The notes under the pieces: model-generated
Database searches by the model: none
What the model was told of the DNA's origin: nothing
What the model saw: only the letters and a program-made list of their open reading frames with translations
Position numbers and translations under genes: made by a program
In this document: positions 18,895 to 29,292 of the stretch, one piece after another
How positions within the stretch are numbered: the first letter of the stretch is position 1
How the letters are laid out: every line of letters starts with the position of its first letter
NCBI GenBank assembly: GCA_903822525.1
Contig: CAIJPI010000210.1
Location: 1 to 52,822, forward strand
Direction of reading: 5' to 3'
Source of the DNA: an uncultured Bacteroidales bacterium
GTDB lineage: Bacteria > Bacteroidota > Bacteroidia > Bacteroidales > UBA4417
Length of the DNA: 52,822 nucleotides

Positions 18895-18941
18895 GATATC
18901 GATTTCTTTAACGTGGTTAAACTGTATATTAATTTAGGGTG

Positions 18942-18949
18942 CAAAAGTA
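18942..18949 (-). promoter_or_regulatory. Promoter -7 element of the OB-fold lipoprotein gene
   Basis: Minus strand TACTTTTG, an exact TAnnTTTG match, 47 bp upstream of the ATG at 18894. Confidence 0.55.
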
Positions 18950-19121
18950 TTCATATTTGTGCATATTTTCATATTTCTTTCAAAACAAATGGTTCTGATT
19001 TTAAAAATTGAAGATAACATACAAAACAACCACTTCAGCCCCAGAAAGAAGCAATCCGGAAATGGGTTCATTATCGGGTTGCCGGTTAAAACAACATTTA
19101 ACCAGATACCCGCTACCTGAA

Positions 19122-20537
19122 CTATTTCGAGTACATATCGATGACTTCAGAGATCGCTCTGGTGCAGGCCGGACAAAAAGCCTGCCTGTTACGGGTAAAC
19201 ATAATGCAATCGAGAGCTGAGCGGTATATACCAAACTGAAAGTAGTTTCCCCCTTCAAAAGCACCAGCATCCTCTTTGTATTTGTTGCTGTCGAACATTT
19301 CGAGGGATATCTTTTTTTCGCGCTCAAATAAATTCTCCATTTCTGTTTCCGGAACATTAGCTGCCCTTAAAGCCCGTCTTTCTTTCTGAATGCCATAGCT
19401 GAAGTTATCGAATTCAGTTTTACCCCATGGAGTTGGTATAGGTGTTCCAGGTTTAACCAGGTCCTTCCATTTCAATCCGGCAGGATCCAGAAGCGCAGTA
19501 ACATTAGGTTCCCAGGGCTCCACTGTAATTGCAATAGACTGGTAAGCAACATCAGAAGTGTAGTATTCATCGGCCAGTGCTGCAAAGCTATGACCGAATT
19601 CGTGTACAAAAATATAGCGTGAAAATTTATTGTCGGCAGCAACTGTTGAATACAGGTTAAAAATTCCTCCACCCCCATAAGTCCGTTCATTGATAAGGAT
19701 AAACATATAATCGTAAGGAACTGAGGCTGCAACATCGCGAATGCTGCGGTTGTCGTACGAGAGGGCATAGCGTTCGGAATCGAATGCGCCATATGAAAGC
19801 GACAGCGGAGTACGGCTGAAAACGCCGGGATGCGGTTTATTTACGCCGCTGCCGGCAGAAGGTGTTTCGACTGCCCTTACATTAAAATCAGCTTTACGCG
19901 ATTTAAAAGGTTCAACTGTAAATAATTCATCTGTCAGGGCCGCTACATCCTTATGAAATTTAGGCATTTCAGCTGCGGTATAGCCATCGCCCAATATCAC
20001 AATGTCAACATGCTTGTCAGAATTCCCATTCACGATATAAGGGAATGTTTTATACGGGCTTGATAATACAGAAGGATTAACAATTCTTGATGTAGGATCA
20101 ATAACAGTGCTCCAGATTGCCACAAAATTATTTTTTGCATCGCGCTTTTCTATGGTCAGTTTAACCGGCAATTTAGGCCAGGGAAACCTCAGCGACTCAT
20201 GAAAAGTACCCCAGTCAGGATCACCGATACTCTGCCATTCGCCGAAAATACTGGCAAAGCCTCTGCTGTAAAGCAACGAATTTGTTAATGTGTCGGTGAT
20301 CTTAACAAAATACAATCCACGGTTTAATCTGTCAAGCAACACAGTTTTACTACCTGCCCATACACCATCGTTCAGAATGCGATCGAGAGAAAAATGTTCT
20401 TCGGTGGCAGTCCCGGTATGGAAATAATCCACACGCATGGTTTCGCCGGTGAAATACTTTGTGTAATCATCATTTTGCTGAGCACGCAACAGAAAGCTCA
20501 TTCCCAGCGCCAGAAACAGGATTGAAATTTTTTTCAT
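19122..20537 (-). CDS. Secreted M64-family (IgA peptidase-like) zinc metallopeptidase
   Basis: 471 residues with a signal peptide (about 1-19, LLRAQ-QND). The N-terminal part (about 25-150) is a beta-rich domain typical of M64 proteins. The catalytic domain starts near DKHVDIVILGDGYTAAEM and carries His312-Glu-Phe-Gly-His316 followed by SFAALADEYY, the HExxH zinc site of peptidase family M64 with a downstream Asp/Glu. Family M64 was founded on an IgA-cleaving enzyme from Clostridium ramosum; most Bacteroidota members have unknown substrates, so IgA cleavage should not be assumed. No T9SS domain is seen at the C-terminus. Confidence 0.9.
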   Translation of the reverse strand: MKKISILFLALGMSFLLRAQQNDDYTKYFTGETMRVDYFHTGTATEEHFSLDRILNDGVWAGSKTVLLDRLNRGLYFVKITDTLTNSLLYSRGFASIFGEWQSIGDPDWGTFHESLRFPWPKLPVKLTIEKRDAKNNFVAIWSTVIDPTSRIVNPSVLSSPYKTFPYIVNGNSDKHVDIVILGDGYTAAEMPKFHKDVAALTDELFTVEPFKSRKADFNVRAVETPSAGSGVNKPHPGVFSRTPLSLSYGAFDSERYALSYDNRSIRDVAASVPYDYMFILINERTYGGGGIFNLYSTVAADNKFSRYIFVHEFGHSFAALADEYYTSDVAYQSIAITVEPWEPNVTALLDPAGLKWKDLVKPGTPIPTPWGKTEFDNFSYGIQKERRALRAANVPETEMENLFEREKKISLEMFDSNKYKEDAGAFEGGNYFQFGIYRSALDCIMFTRNRQAFCPACTRAISEVIDMYSK

Positions 20538-20601
20538 TTCAGTATGATTTTATGAATTGTACATTTACCCGATATTATTCAAAAGCATTCGATTAGTGCT
20601 T

Positions 20602-21162
20602 TTATTCTATTTCTATATTATATTTTTCCAATAGTCCGATTACGCCCAAACGGGAGAAACGGGCTTTTTTTATTCGGTTGAGTTCAGGGTCGAAAGTATA
20701 GTTGAAGGCTGAACAAAAATTCGCTTTCTCGAGGTTTGTATTGTAAAACACAGCCCGGTTCAGATCACACTCATCGAATAATGAGCCGGTAAGGTCAGCT
20801 TCCGTAAAATCGGTTTCCTGCAAATTGCAATGTATAAACTTTGTTTTTTTGAGCTTCAACCTGTAATAGACCGACAGTTTCAGGACGCAGTTTTCGAAAC
20901 TCATTGATAGCAGGAAACTGTTGCATTCGTGAAACTGCACCCCCAGCAATTTGCAGTTTACAAACCTGATGTCGTTCAGGGTAGTGTGCTTCAGGCTTGC
21001 CAGGCTGAAATCGCATCCGTCGAACGTACATTCTCTGAAGACGATATTGGATAAATCGGATTTATGGAAATTGCAGTTTTTAAAAGTACAGTTTTCGTAT
21101 TCATCCCTGCCAAGGAGATTTACCGTGTAATCAATCCGTTCAAAAGTTTTGTTGTCAGTCAA
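20602..21162 (-). CDS. Pentapeptide-repeat protein
   Basis: 186 residues if started at the TTG at 21162, which puts TDNKTFERIDYT at the N-terminus as in related proteins; the frame stays open to a TTG at 21204. No ATG precedes residue about 85, so the start is uncertain. Pentapeptide repeats of the A(D/N)LXX type fill most of the chain: ENCTFKNCNFHKSDLSNIVF, CTFDGCDFSLASL, TDFTEADLTGSLFDECDLNRAVF. These fold into a right-handed quadrilateral beta-helix. It ends ARFSRLGVIGLLEKYNIEIE, a C-terminal tail shared by a Bacteroidota subgroup. Function is unknown; some relatives of the wider family mimic DNA and protect gyrase. Confidence 0.85.
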   Translation of the reverse strand: MTDNKTFERIDYTVNLLGRDEYENCTFKNCNFHKSDLSNIVFRECTFDGCDFSLASLKHTTLNDIRFVNCKLLGVQFHECNSFLLSMSFENCVLKLSVYYRLKLKKTKFIHCNLQETDFTEADLTGSLFDECDLNRAVFYNTNLEKANFCSAFNYTFDPELNRIKKARFSRLGVIGLLEKYNIEIE

Positions 21163-21313
21163 TTTGATGGTTTTTAAAATACAATCGGTTATAAAGTAAT
21201 GCAACCGTGTAAGGTTGTTGTCACAGATTTACAACGGGAATAATTAGTATTCAATTTCAGCTGCTATAAGATGAAAAATGAAAGGAGTTTGTAAAGGTAA
21301 AAGTTAAAGGAAT

Positions 21314-21371
21314 AAAAAAAAGTCCTTTGAAATTTAAATGCAGTTGCATCTCAATTTTTCGAGGACTTTTT
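21314..21371 (-). terminator. Terminator-like long hairpin after the T9SS Ig-repeat gene
   Basis: AAAAAGTCCT (21317-21326) pairs with AGGACTTTTT (21362-21371). The long loop contains a nested ATGCAGTTGCAT hairpin. On the minus strand an eight-T run follows. It is 89 bp after the stop of the gene at 21460. Confidence 0.6.
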
Positions 21372-21459
21372 CTCAGGAGTTCAGCTAGCCGGCATATTCA
21401 TGCAACAGAAAGCTTAGCTTTTTAAATACTGATACGTTTATCAGGTATCTAAAAAGGAA

Positions 21460-24400
21460 TTATTTTTTCATCAGCATCAACGATTGATGGTTTCTTTCGC
21501 CATAAAGGAGTGTATACATTCCGGCCGACAAATCGGAGATAGTAAGGCTTGTGCTTTCCAGTTTAAATGTACCCGAAAGTACAGGTCTTCCAAGTTTGTC
21601 AACAAGGGTATATGAAGTGCCCAGAAGACTTGCATTTACCTGAATCGTAACAAAATCGGCAGCAGGATTCGGATACACTTTTATACCATCAGCAGCATCC
21701 GGATTATTCAAACCCACTGTTAAAACGCTGATGCATAAGGAAGTATCCGCACAATTATTCTGAGTAACAATTACGGCATAAATTCCATTTATAGCAGGAG
21801 TAAAACTCTGGCTAACCGCACCGACGATGGTTGATTGAGTTGTGCAGTTCATCCATTGATAAGCATCTCCTGTTGCCGATGCAGTAAGTGTAACTCCAAT
21901 CTGGGTTACGCCAACATCAACTGTATTAATAGCAACAGTTACATCTAATCTCTGAACACTTTCGCAGGCTGATACTGTTTGTGAAGCATAATAATGTGCT
22001 CCGTTTGTCAATGCGGTTGTAGTGGTAAGTGGTGATCCTCCTGTTGGAGAAGCATACCACAAAATACCGGATCCTGTAGCTGATAAGCCGGCCACTGTAG
22101 CAGCAATGCAAAATTGCTGTGATGAAGATCCCGAGGGTGCCGGAGTTGATAAAACATTAACTGTAATTTCGAACCTGGTAAGACTCTCACATCCTGAAAC
22201 TGTTTGTGAAGCGTAGTAATGTGTTCCGTTTGTCAGCACGGTTGATGCAGGCAAAACAGAGCCTCCTGTAGGAGCACTATACCAGAGGATATCGGTTCCA
22301 ACAGCAGTTAAATCGCCAACGGTAGCACCATCACAATAATTCTGAAAAACAGCACCTGTAGGAGGTGATGGAGGCGTAGTGATGGTAACGGTTACATCAA
22401 GCCTGGCAGGACTTTCGCATCCTGTTGCCGTTTGCGAAGCATAGTAATGTGTTCCATTTACCAATGCGGTTGCAGGAGCTAAAGGTGTTCCACCCGTAGC
22501 AGTTGCATACCATTGAATACCGGTGCCAAAAGCAATAAGTTCCGCTACAGTACCCTGTGAACAGAAATTTTGAATTGGCGTTCCTGCAGGGGCTGCAATT
22601 TCAATTATAGTAACAGTTACATCCAACCTTAATGAACTCTCAATTCCCAGAATGGTCTGAGAAGCATAATAATGGTTGTTATTTATCAATAAGGTAGTCG
22701 GTGGTAAAGCCGTTCCACCATTTGGAGTAGGATACCATTTAATATCCAGGCCGGTTGCTGTCAAATTGGCAACCGTTGCTCCATAGCAAAAGGTCTGCGA
22801 TGCTGCGCCTGTTGGTGCAGGTGTTGTGGATGCACTCTGACCTGAGAGGGTAACCAGCAGTGAATCCGACATGGTAATATCCTGCACCGAAGTAGCTTTT
22901 GCCCAAACTGTGCCATCAACCTGTGCCGATAATAAACCAGTGGAATTGATGCTGGCACTTCCCGTACCGGCTATAACACTCCAGGTAACATTCTGACTGG
23001 CGGTGGATGGATACACAGTGGAAACCATCTGCAAGGAACCCTGATTCACTGTTATGATAGCAGGTACACTTCCAAGAGTAGCAACATCAATACCTACAAG
23101 TCCGCCTACTGAAACACCTTGTCCGTAGCCCATATATGCGCCTGTCCTGTTTTCGGTCCAGACTCCCGCACATTTATTGGGTCCGTTAGCAGCAAAACCG
23201 AAACGCATTTTAGAAACGCCCGGGCCTGTTGTTGTCGAGCTGATCTCGACGCTGTTTCCCGGCCATACAAAACCGCCGTTGGCATCGAGGCGGGTAGCTT
23301 TTATTTTGTCGACGGCGTTGTGAGTCATAAACATAGGTGTATCATTAACCAATGCAATGGCTCCATCCTCTGTATCCTTGTTTGTTGAAACGGCATACAC
23401 TGCTTTAGCCTGATCTGTAAATTGCCTGGCACCTGTGGTTTTCAGATATTTCTGAACATAAACGCCATAAATAACCTGGTTGGGATCACTGAATGTACAT
23501 ATTGCCCATACATAAGCCGATCCGGGTGTAAGATTTATATTGGTAGTTCCCTGGTAATAATCGCTGGATCCGACACTTGTATTAAAATTAGTTCCATTCA
23601 TGCCATATGGGATGGTTCCATCGGCATTTATGCGCTGCAGAAATGAATTGAAGCGGAATCCTACACTGGCGTAATATCCGAAATAGGTTACATCACCCTC
23701 AGCAACAATGGAATAATACCTTGCTCCGCTGGAAGTCTGATTGCATATCTGAACAGGAGCATATTGTGCAGTACCTGCATTATTAAAACGCTGTGCGTAG
23801 AGGGTTGTGGAAATACCTACACCCCTTTTTTGAAATACCATTGTGAAAGACCCGTTGGTATTGGCAACCAACTGTCCACGGGTAGTAAGACTGGCTCCAA
23901 CCGTAACAGCAACAGGGGTCGTCCAGGCAGCAGTACCAGTGGTAGTTATTTTCTGAATATTTAATGTATTGCTGGGATCTGCACTCCACACTACTGCAAC
24001 TTCTCCATTCGACAAAGCTGTAGGATAAGGAGCCAGCCCGTTACCGATTACAATACCGTCAGCTCCCCACATTTGGGTTCCGGCCTGAGATATTTTATAA
24101 ACCACCGTGGCATAGGAGGAACTGCTGATCCGCATATCCTGGAAGGCAATGATAAGGTTATTGGACTGATCGATACAAACATTAAATACAAAAGTAGCTG
24201 AGCCTGAAACATGGTTGCTGACCAGCATCCCATCGGGTCCAAGCAGTTTGTACCCATCAGCATCAAAAAGCTGGGCGCGCATATCATAATTCCCGGAATT
24301 TTCGTGGTAAAATGCTACCCATGTTTTCCCGTCAGTTGTCGCAACCGACTGCATATCTGCCACTGGAAAGCCTGAAATTTCTTCATTAACAGAGGTATTG

Positions 24401-24564
24401 GTGTTCCATTGCGCCTTCAGTACTACAGGTGAAAAAATAACCATACATAATAATGCCATCAGCCTGATACCATTGATGAGGCTGGTTTGAACCGATTTAT
24501 TCTTACTGAAATTCACAAATGGATTTGTTTCAGAAACCTGTTCAGGGTAAATGTTTGTTTTCAT
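21460..24564 (-). CDS. Large T9SS-secreted protein with four tandem Ig-like repeats
   Basis: 1034 residues. An unusually long N-terminal region precedes a hydrophobic core, giving a signal peptide of about 51 residues (KA51-QW). Residues about 55-500 have beta-propeller-like repeats (ADGYKLLGPDG, ADGTIPYGMNG, ANGGFVWPG). A Big-like domain follows (about 500-570). Four tandem repeats of about 79 residues (about 572-885) each contain QxFCxxATVxxLxAxG, IxWYxxPTGG and HYYASQTxxGCES, the Ig-like type often found next to T9SS domains. The C-terminal about 75 residues (VYPNPAADFVTIQV ... GMYTLL) are a type A sorting domain. The protein is exported through T9SS to the surface or medium. No enzyme motif is seen; a binding or adhesive role is a guess. 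Confidence 0.88.
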   Translation of the reverse strand: MKTNIYPEQVSETNPFVNFSKNKSVQTSLINGIRLMALLCMVIFSPVVLKAQWNTNTSVNEEISGFPVADMQSVATTDGKTWVAFYHENSGNYDMRAQLFDADGYKLLGPDGMLVSNHVSGSATFVFNVCIDQSNNLIIAFQDMRISSSSYATVVYKISQAGTQMWGADGIVIGNGLAPYPTALSNGEVAVVWSADPSNTLNIQKITTTGTAAWTTPVAVTVGASLTTRGQLVANTNGSFTMVFQKRGVGISTTLYAQRFNNAGTAQYAPVQICNQTSSGARYYSIVAEGDVTYFGYYASVGFRFNSFLQRINADGTIPYGMNGTNFNTSVGSSDYYQGTTNINLTPGSAYVWAICTFSDPNQVIYGVYVQKYLKTTGARQFTDQAKAVYAVSTNKDTEDGAIALVNDTPMFMTHNAVDKIKATRLDANGGFVWPGNSVEISSTTTGPGVSKMRFGFAANGPNKCAGVWTENRTGAYMGYGQGVSVGGLVGIDVATLGSVPAIITVNQGSLQMVSTVYPSTASQNVTWSVIAGTGSASINSTGLLSAQVDGTVWAKATSVQDITMSDSLLVTLSGQSASTTPAPTGAASQTFCYGATVANLTATGLDIKWYPTPNGGTALPPTTLLINNNHYYASQTILGIESSLRLDVTVTIIEIAAPAGTPIQNFCSQGTVAELIAFGTGIQWYATATGGTPLAPATALVNGTHYYASQTATGCESPARLDVTVTITTPPSPPTGAVFQNYCDGATVGDLTAVGTDILWYSAPTGGSVLPASTVLTNGTHYYASQTVSGCESLTRFEITVNVLSTPAPSGSSSQQFCIAATVAGLSATGSGILWYASPTGGSPLTTTTALTNGAHYYASQTVSACESVQRLDVTVAINTVDVGVTQIGVTLTASATGDAYQWMNCTTQSTIVGAVSQSFTPAINGIYAVIVTQNNCADTSLCISVLTVGLNNPDAADGIKVYPNPAADFVTIQVNASLLGTSYTLVDKLGRPVLSGTFKLESTSLTISDLSAGMYTLLYGERNHQSLMLMKK

Positions 24565-24831
24565 TTAATCGGGTATTAAGATTGGTTGTTTAAATTAATT
24601 GAATGAAATAAATGTTTTTTTATGTGAAATCCGAATGTTGAACGTATGTCAAAAGGAATTGACATGAAAAAACGAAATCCTGCTGTTCACCAAAGAAAAA
24701 GATCGAATTGCACAAAATTTAAACTGGAATTATTCAGTCAGGGATAGCAAAACTACAAAATATAATGTTTCAATTTCAATTTGCCAATGAGCAAACAAAA
24801 GGAAAGATAAAATTCAGCCTTATACCAATAA

Positions 24832-25812
24832 TCATTCAAGGCGCAGGTCCAAGGTGAAAAGCTTTGCCGGGAGTGACAGCCAGCCGGCCTTAATTCGTTC
24901 GGATGAGAGCCATACCGTATTATCATTATTCAGAACCATACCCTCTGTTTGTCCTGTATAGAGCGCGGAACCTAATCTAACTCTTCTCTTGTTCCCGCTA
25001 AAGTAGAAACAACCCTTGTAGCTCGAAAATTCCCAAATGAAGCATGTATAAAATTTACCCCATGTATTTTTATACCCTAAGAGTGCCATATTACCTTTTT
25101 CATTGATGGCAGCATCCGTAATAAGCCCGCCTGCCTCGAAACTTTCGACAAGCTTTGCCACATATGTGCCTGTATCAGAAGGTAATATATAATGCTTTGT
25201 TTGCTGATCCGACCAGTCCTTGGTAAATAAGTGAATTGAATCGTTCTGAATGAAAAATGCCTCACAGTCGAAAACGGTTTTACAAAAATCAGCCACAAAC
25301 GATGTTTGATCCGGGTAACTGAAATAAATATATGTTGAATTTACAGTGTCGGCTTCCGGACTAAAAAGTTCGGCTTTTGGAATCTTTAGAATTCTGAGGT
25401 CTGACCTATTCCCTGAATTGTTACCAAAATCACCTATATAAACGTCCGAATCATCCTGTGTAAGGCTTTCCCAATCCGTATTTATAGCATTCCTTATCAC
25501 AATAGTGTGCAAAATATTGCCAGTTGTTGTGTCGATCCGGTAGATGGCAGCGGGATTTCCGCCATCGTTTATAGTCCACAACTGACCCTTTTGCATTAAC
25601 AGTCCGGATGTTTCATTCATAACTGTCGGCAGGACGGCAATCAAATGTGGCCTGCGATGGATTGAAGGTAAAATTCCAGTATCCTGACCTTTCAGAATTG
25701 ACAATCCGGGATCGCCGTTCTTATTTTTATTGATTTCACTATTTTGCGAATAGCCGAAGCCCGGGTATGAAAGCAGGAAAATGAATGATAGGATACGTAA
25801 ATAATAAAGCAT
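24832..25812 (-). CDS. Secreted beta-propeller-like protein of unknown function
   Basis: 326 residues with a signal peptide (about 1-22, GFGYSQ). The mature part has repeated strand/turn units: NETSGLLMQKGQLWTINDGG, AAIYRIDTTTGNILHT, TDWESLTQDDSDVYIGDFGNNSGNR, GQTEGMVLNNDNTVWLSSE. The phrase DWESLTxDxxxVYIGDFGNNxGxR is widespread in Bacteroidota secreted proteins, often fused to T9SS domains; here no sorting domain follows. It resembles SdiA-regulated/phytase-like propellers. Function cannot be assigned. Confidence 0.8.
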   Translation of the reverse strand: MLYYLRILSFIFLLSYPGFGYSQNSEINKNKNGDPGLSILKGQDTGILPSIHRRPHLIAVLPTVMNETSGLLMQKGQLWTINDGGNPAAIYRIDTTTGNILHTIVIRNAINTDWESLTQDDSDVYIGDFGNNSGNRSDLRILKIPKAELFSPEADTVNSTYIYFSYPDQTSFVADFCKTVFDCEAFFIQNDSIHLFTKDWSDQQTKHYILPSDTGTYVAKLVESFEAGGLITDAAINEKGNMALLGYKNTWGKFYTCFIWEFSSYKGCFYFSGNKRRVRLGSALYTGQTEGMVLNNDNTVWLSSERIKAGWLSLPAKLFTLDLRLE

Positions 25813-25981
25813 ATGTTGGCATTAGCAGCTTAAAACAAGGGAAACAAAGTTCTGAATAATTCCTTCAATTATGGAGGAGGACATCGAAATATAAGAGTTT
25901 AGCTGACTGAATTTTATCTGATTTTAATCATTCCGATCGTCGAATCAAAAAAAAAGCTGTAATACTACCCTTCCTTAATTT

Positions 25982-27811
25982 TTACCTGAATTCGAGTACG
26001 GCAGGTTTACCGATTACGAAATCAGGAAATCCGAAATCAGTCGAACGGAAAGGATTTGCCTTGAAAACATTGTTTCCGTCGCCCGGAATAGAAGGATAGA
26101 AGGCAAAGGACAACTGAAAGTGTTTAATGACCAGGTAATCGTTACGGATCAGTACGCCCATTCCTAATTGCGGATACATCCGGCTGTTCCTGAATCCGGA
26201 ATCCTGGTTACCCAGCATACCGAACGACAGATTCATATATGGTCCAAATCGGAAACCAAGCAAATTCCATGGTGCATACCCCTGGGTTTGAATAACCAAC
26301 AGTAAACGGCGTGTACCTGATAAAACACCACTGTTAAATCCGTTCAGGCCGTAGCCGTCGTTTAGCGTAAGGCGGTCATAAGCGGGCCTGTTCATGCCGA
26401 TTGTGAGTTCAGGCCGGGCAAATTGTCTGAATTTCCAGTTTCCGATAGTAATCAAACCCGAAAAGTAATTCAGTTTAGCTGAAAACATCCCTTCGGCAGT
26501 GTGTGATGCGTTAATAAATGTGCCGTATTCGAACTGGGTCCCAAAATACCCCAACCTGAAGAAATTTCCCCACGAATGCTGCACGCCCCAATACCAGCGC
26601 CCGCTATTTTTCATCTGGTAACCGCCTACTATTCCATAAGTTATACCAACTGGCACATCCTCGGGAGTTCCAAAGCGGAAGATGTAATATTGCTTCAGGT
26701 ATTTCCGCGACGAAATGCCCAGTCCCGACATAATGAACCTCTCATTGGTATAATATTCGAGCATGCCTGGCTGTTCCATCGGTTTTTCAAGATACTTTAA
26801 AGTGTAAATCCGTCCCGACAGAATGAGCTTGGTAGTCCGGTCAAATTCCGACCTTCCTTTAAAAACCTGCCAGGCTGTTGCACCCCAGTAATCCTGAATA
26901 TTATATTTTGATGTCAGAAACAATCGGGTTGTATCGTTTTTGTAAATCCAGCCGGGTTGTTTTTCCTGAGAAATGTAAATCCCGCCTGCCCATTGAGTTA
27001 GTGGTGAGAAAAAAGGTCTTTCGATGTTCAGACTTTTACGAAAGTTCCTGTTTTCATCCATAGCATACCCCAGACGGGAGCTGATATAGGAATTTTCAAT
27101 ATTCGGGATAAAATAAAATGTGGAATACGCATGATCACCATTCAAATAATTCTGAGTGTATGAGTCAGAGAACGTATGCCCGAGGCCGCCGAGGTTTTTC
27201 TCTGTTACTATGAATGTAATTTTTTCATTTGAAAGTGATCCGTCAGGGATAATGGTCCATAAATCGCTTACGCGCAGAGATACATCGACCGAATCGGCAT
27301 TGTCACCTGCCTGAACTGCTGTAACAGCAACATCGCGTATATAGCTCTGGCTCCTGATCAACCTCTCCGATTCCTTAACCAGTAATGAGTCGAAACGATC
27401 ATTTTCATGGATCAGCATCTGGTTACGAATGGCAAAATGCTGAGTTTTTACATGCAGGTAATTTCCACTCTTTTCAATAAAGCTATGTGGGCCAGAGGTG
27501 GTATCATAAACGGAGAATCCGAAAGGATCGAGTGTGATAATATGAATGTTCCTGATTATTTTTCCTTCATAGCTTACAAATGGTTCGGGAACCTTATCCC
27601 CTGAAAACACATCAGCAGGAGCTGATTGAACAGCAACAGGCTTCAGGATCAGATTGTAGACCATGTTTGTAAATTTTCGCCGGGATGAATAGTCTTCAAT
27701 TTTTTTATACACCGATGAATCTTTCGTACTGTCTGGTTTTGACTGAGCAACAACCCGCACTCCGGCGAAGAAAATAAATATATAAAAAAGAATAAAATTA
27801 CGGATTAACAT
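25982..27811 (-). CDS. Outer-membrane beta-barrel protein with POTRA-like N-terminus (BamA/Omp85-like)
   Basis: 609 residues with a signal peptide (about 1-23, RVVAQ). Residues about 75-170 look like a POTRA domain: GKIIRNIHIITLDPFGF, then NQMLIHENDRFDSLLVKESERLIRSQSYIRDVAVTAV and DSVDVSLRVSDLW. After that come about 16 alternating amphipathic strands ending ...VIGKPAVLEFR, consistent with a barrel. Conserved glycine/aromatic strand ends (NLSFGMLGNQ, QLSFAFYPSIPGDG) support this. The family assembles or translocates outer-membrane proteins or lipids; this single-POTRA form is not the essential BamA, so its cargo is unknown. The divergent gene at 27993 starts 181 bp away. Confidence 0.82.
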   Translation of the reverse strand: MLIRNFILFYIFIFFAGVRVVAQSKPDSTKDSSVYKKIEDYSSRRKFTNMVYNLILKPVAVQSAPADVFSGDKVPEPFVSYEGKIIRNIHIITLDPFGFSVYDTTSGPHSFIEKSGNYLHVKTQHFAIRNQMLIHENDRFDSLLVKESERLIRSQSYIRDVAVTAVQAGDNADSVDVSLRVSDLWTIIPDGSLSNEKITFIVTEKNLGGLGHTFSDSYTQNYLNGDHAYSTFYFIPNIENSYISSRLGYAMDENRNFRKSLNIERPFFSPLTQWAGGIYISQEKQPGWIYKNDTTRLFLTSKYNIQDYWGATAWQVFKGRSEFDRTTKLILSGRIYTLKYLEKPMEQPGMLEYYTNERFIMSGLGISSRKYLKQYYIFRFGTPEDVPVGITYGIVGGYQMKNSGRWYWGVQHSWGNFFRLGYFGTQFEYGTFINASHTAEGMFSAKLNYFSGLITIGNWKFRQFARPELTIGMNRPAYDRLTLNDGYGLNGFNSGVLSGTRRLLLVIQTQGYAPWNLLGFRFGPYMNLSFGMLGNQDSGFRNSRMYPQLGMGVLIRNDYLVIKHFQLSFAFYPSIPGDGNNVFKANPFRSTDFGFPDFVIGKPAVLEFR

Positions 27812-27992
27812 CAGTCACAAATTGATAGTCAGAGTAGGGTTGCGGGATTTTAAACGGAAGGTATTTCCCGGTTTCACAAAAATAATCAATTTTAATGCAG
27901 TTTTCTGCAAAAGAACCGGGCTTTACAGAATAAAACAGGATTTGAACACCGGTCCGACTTATGTTTCTACCACAGTTTAAAGGTGAATCCGG

Positions 27993-29177
27993 ATGAATTG
28001 CATACTTTTGGGAAAAAATCAACAAATTATTCAGGTGGAACAAAAAAATACTGAAAGGGTTTATTTCCCTCAATTTGATGTAATACGGTTTTTTGCTGCT
28101 TTCATGATTGTGATCTATCACTCCTATATCGCCTGGAGTGGTTGGTTCGGGGTCCCGGGATTGCTTTCGACAGGTGATTTCAAAACCCTCTCAGCTTTCG
28201 GAAGCCATATCGACAGGTTTATAAAAAACATGCCCCTTGGAGTTGACATTTTCTTTTTTATAAGCGGGTACCTGCTAACTATTCTGCTGGTAATGGAGAA
28301 ACAGAAGTTCGGGAAAGTCAATATTCCGAAATTCTATATCAGGCGCGGTTTGCGCATATGGCCCCTGTATTTTTTTCTGATTGCTTTAGCACCTTTTATT
28401 ATCAGCTGGCTGGGAGAAAAACAGCCTGAATACTGGCGTACTATATTGCTGGTGAATAACTTTCAGACTATGGCCACCCAAACCTGGGAGTACCCTTTTG
28501 CACACTTCTGGTCAATATGTATTGAAGAGCATTTTTATATCATCTGGCCACTTATCATTGCTTTTGTGCCATTCCGTAAATTGCTGCCCACCATTATTGC
28601 ACTTATAGGACTAAGCTGGGGCTACAAGATGTATACGTATATCTTTCTTCCTGCCAACTGGTTTGAATTATACCTCCATACCCTGAGCCGCATGGATGTT
28701 ATACTTATGGGCGGGCTGCTCGCAGTTTTGTATATCCGGAAACCTTTCGAATTCCGGCTGAACGGGTATATTATCGCCGGCATCATGGCTTTCCTCATAA
28801 TAGTGCTGTCGTTTGATGATGCCTCGGATTTTTCGAATATGTTCAACGGTGTACTCAGAAGGCCGGTATATATTGCCCTGCTGGCTCTCCCTATGATGGA
28901 TCTGTTGTTTAACCCTTCGCGTGCCGGAATATTCGGCAAACGCAACCCCCTGCTTTACCTGGGAAAAATCTCATATGGCATTTATATGTATGGAAATATC
29001 CTGGTTCCTATTGTGATTAAAAAGGTGATGCTGACCTACAGCATTTATAATATGTATTTTTATTTTGCGCTGGTTTTTGTCCTTTCGCTTATTATCCCCA
29101 TTATCAGTTACGAGCTACTCGAAAAGCCATTCCTGAAACTGAAACAAAGGTTCGCGCTGGTTAAGACCAGAATCTAA
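27993..29177 (+). CDS. Acyltransferase family 3 membrane protein
   Basis: 394 residues with about ten membrane helices. The N-terminus YFPQFDVIRFFAAFMIVIYHSY holds the conserved Arg and His of AT3 O-acyltransferases, and PKFYIRRGLRIWPLYFF supplies the second conserved Arg pair. Members acetylate or acylate sugars on lipopolysaccharide, exopolysaccharide or antibiotics; the acceptor here is unknown. The ATG at 27993 has AAAGGTG 7 bp upstream, but a -7 promoter match (TACTTTTG, 28003-28010) lies just inside it, so a GTG start at 28035 is a real alternative. A strong terminator follows the gene. Confidence 0.9.
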   Translation: MNCILLGKNQQIIQVEQKNTERVYFPQFDVIRFFAAFMIVIYHSYIAWSGWFGVPGLLSTGDFKTLSAFGSHIDRFIKNMPLGVDIFFFISGYLLTILLVMEKQKFGKVNIPKFYIRRGLRIWPLYFFLIALAPFIISWLGEKQPEYWRTILLVNNFQTMATQTWEYPFAHFWSICIEEHFYIIWPLIIAFVPFRKLLPTIIALIGLSWGYKMYTYIFLPANWFELYLHTLSRMDVILMGGLLAVLYIRKPFEFRLNGYIIAGIMAFLIIVLSFDDASDFSNMFNGVLRRPVYIALLALPMMDLLFNPSRAGIFGKRNPLLYLGKISYGIYMYGNILVPIVIKKVMLTYSIYNMYFYFALVFVLSLIIPIISYELLEKPFLKLKQRFALVKTRI

Positions 29178-29230
29178 AAAAGCAATCCTACATCCAGGGT
29201 GCTTAGGCAAAATCATTCCTGAAAAATTGC

Positions 29231-29262
29231 AAAAGGCTGTTCATCCCTGAACAGCCTTTTTT
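29231..29262 (+). terminator. Terminator of the acyltransferase gene
   Basis: AAAAGGCTGTTCA and TGAACAGCCTTTTTT form a 9-bp stem plus A-T extension with a short loop, ending in six T, 53 bp after the stop. Confidence 0.92.
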
Positions 29263-29292
29263 AATACGTTTATGAAGACCTTTAAATTCAGA

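Noticed and set aside
19122..20537. Specific IgA-cleaving protease
   Set aside because: Only family M64 membership is supported; the family name does not establish that substrate.
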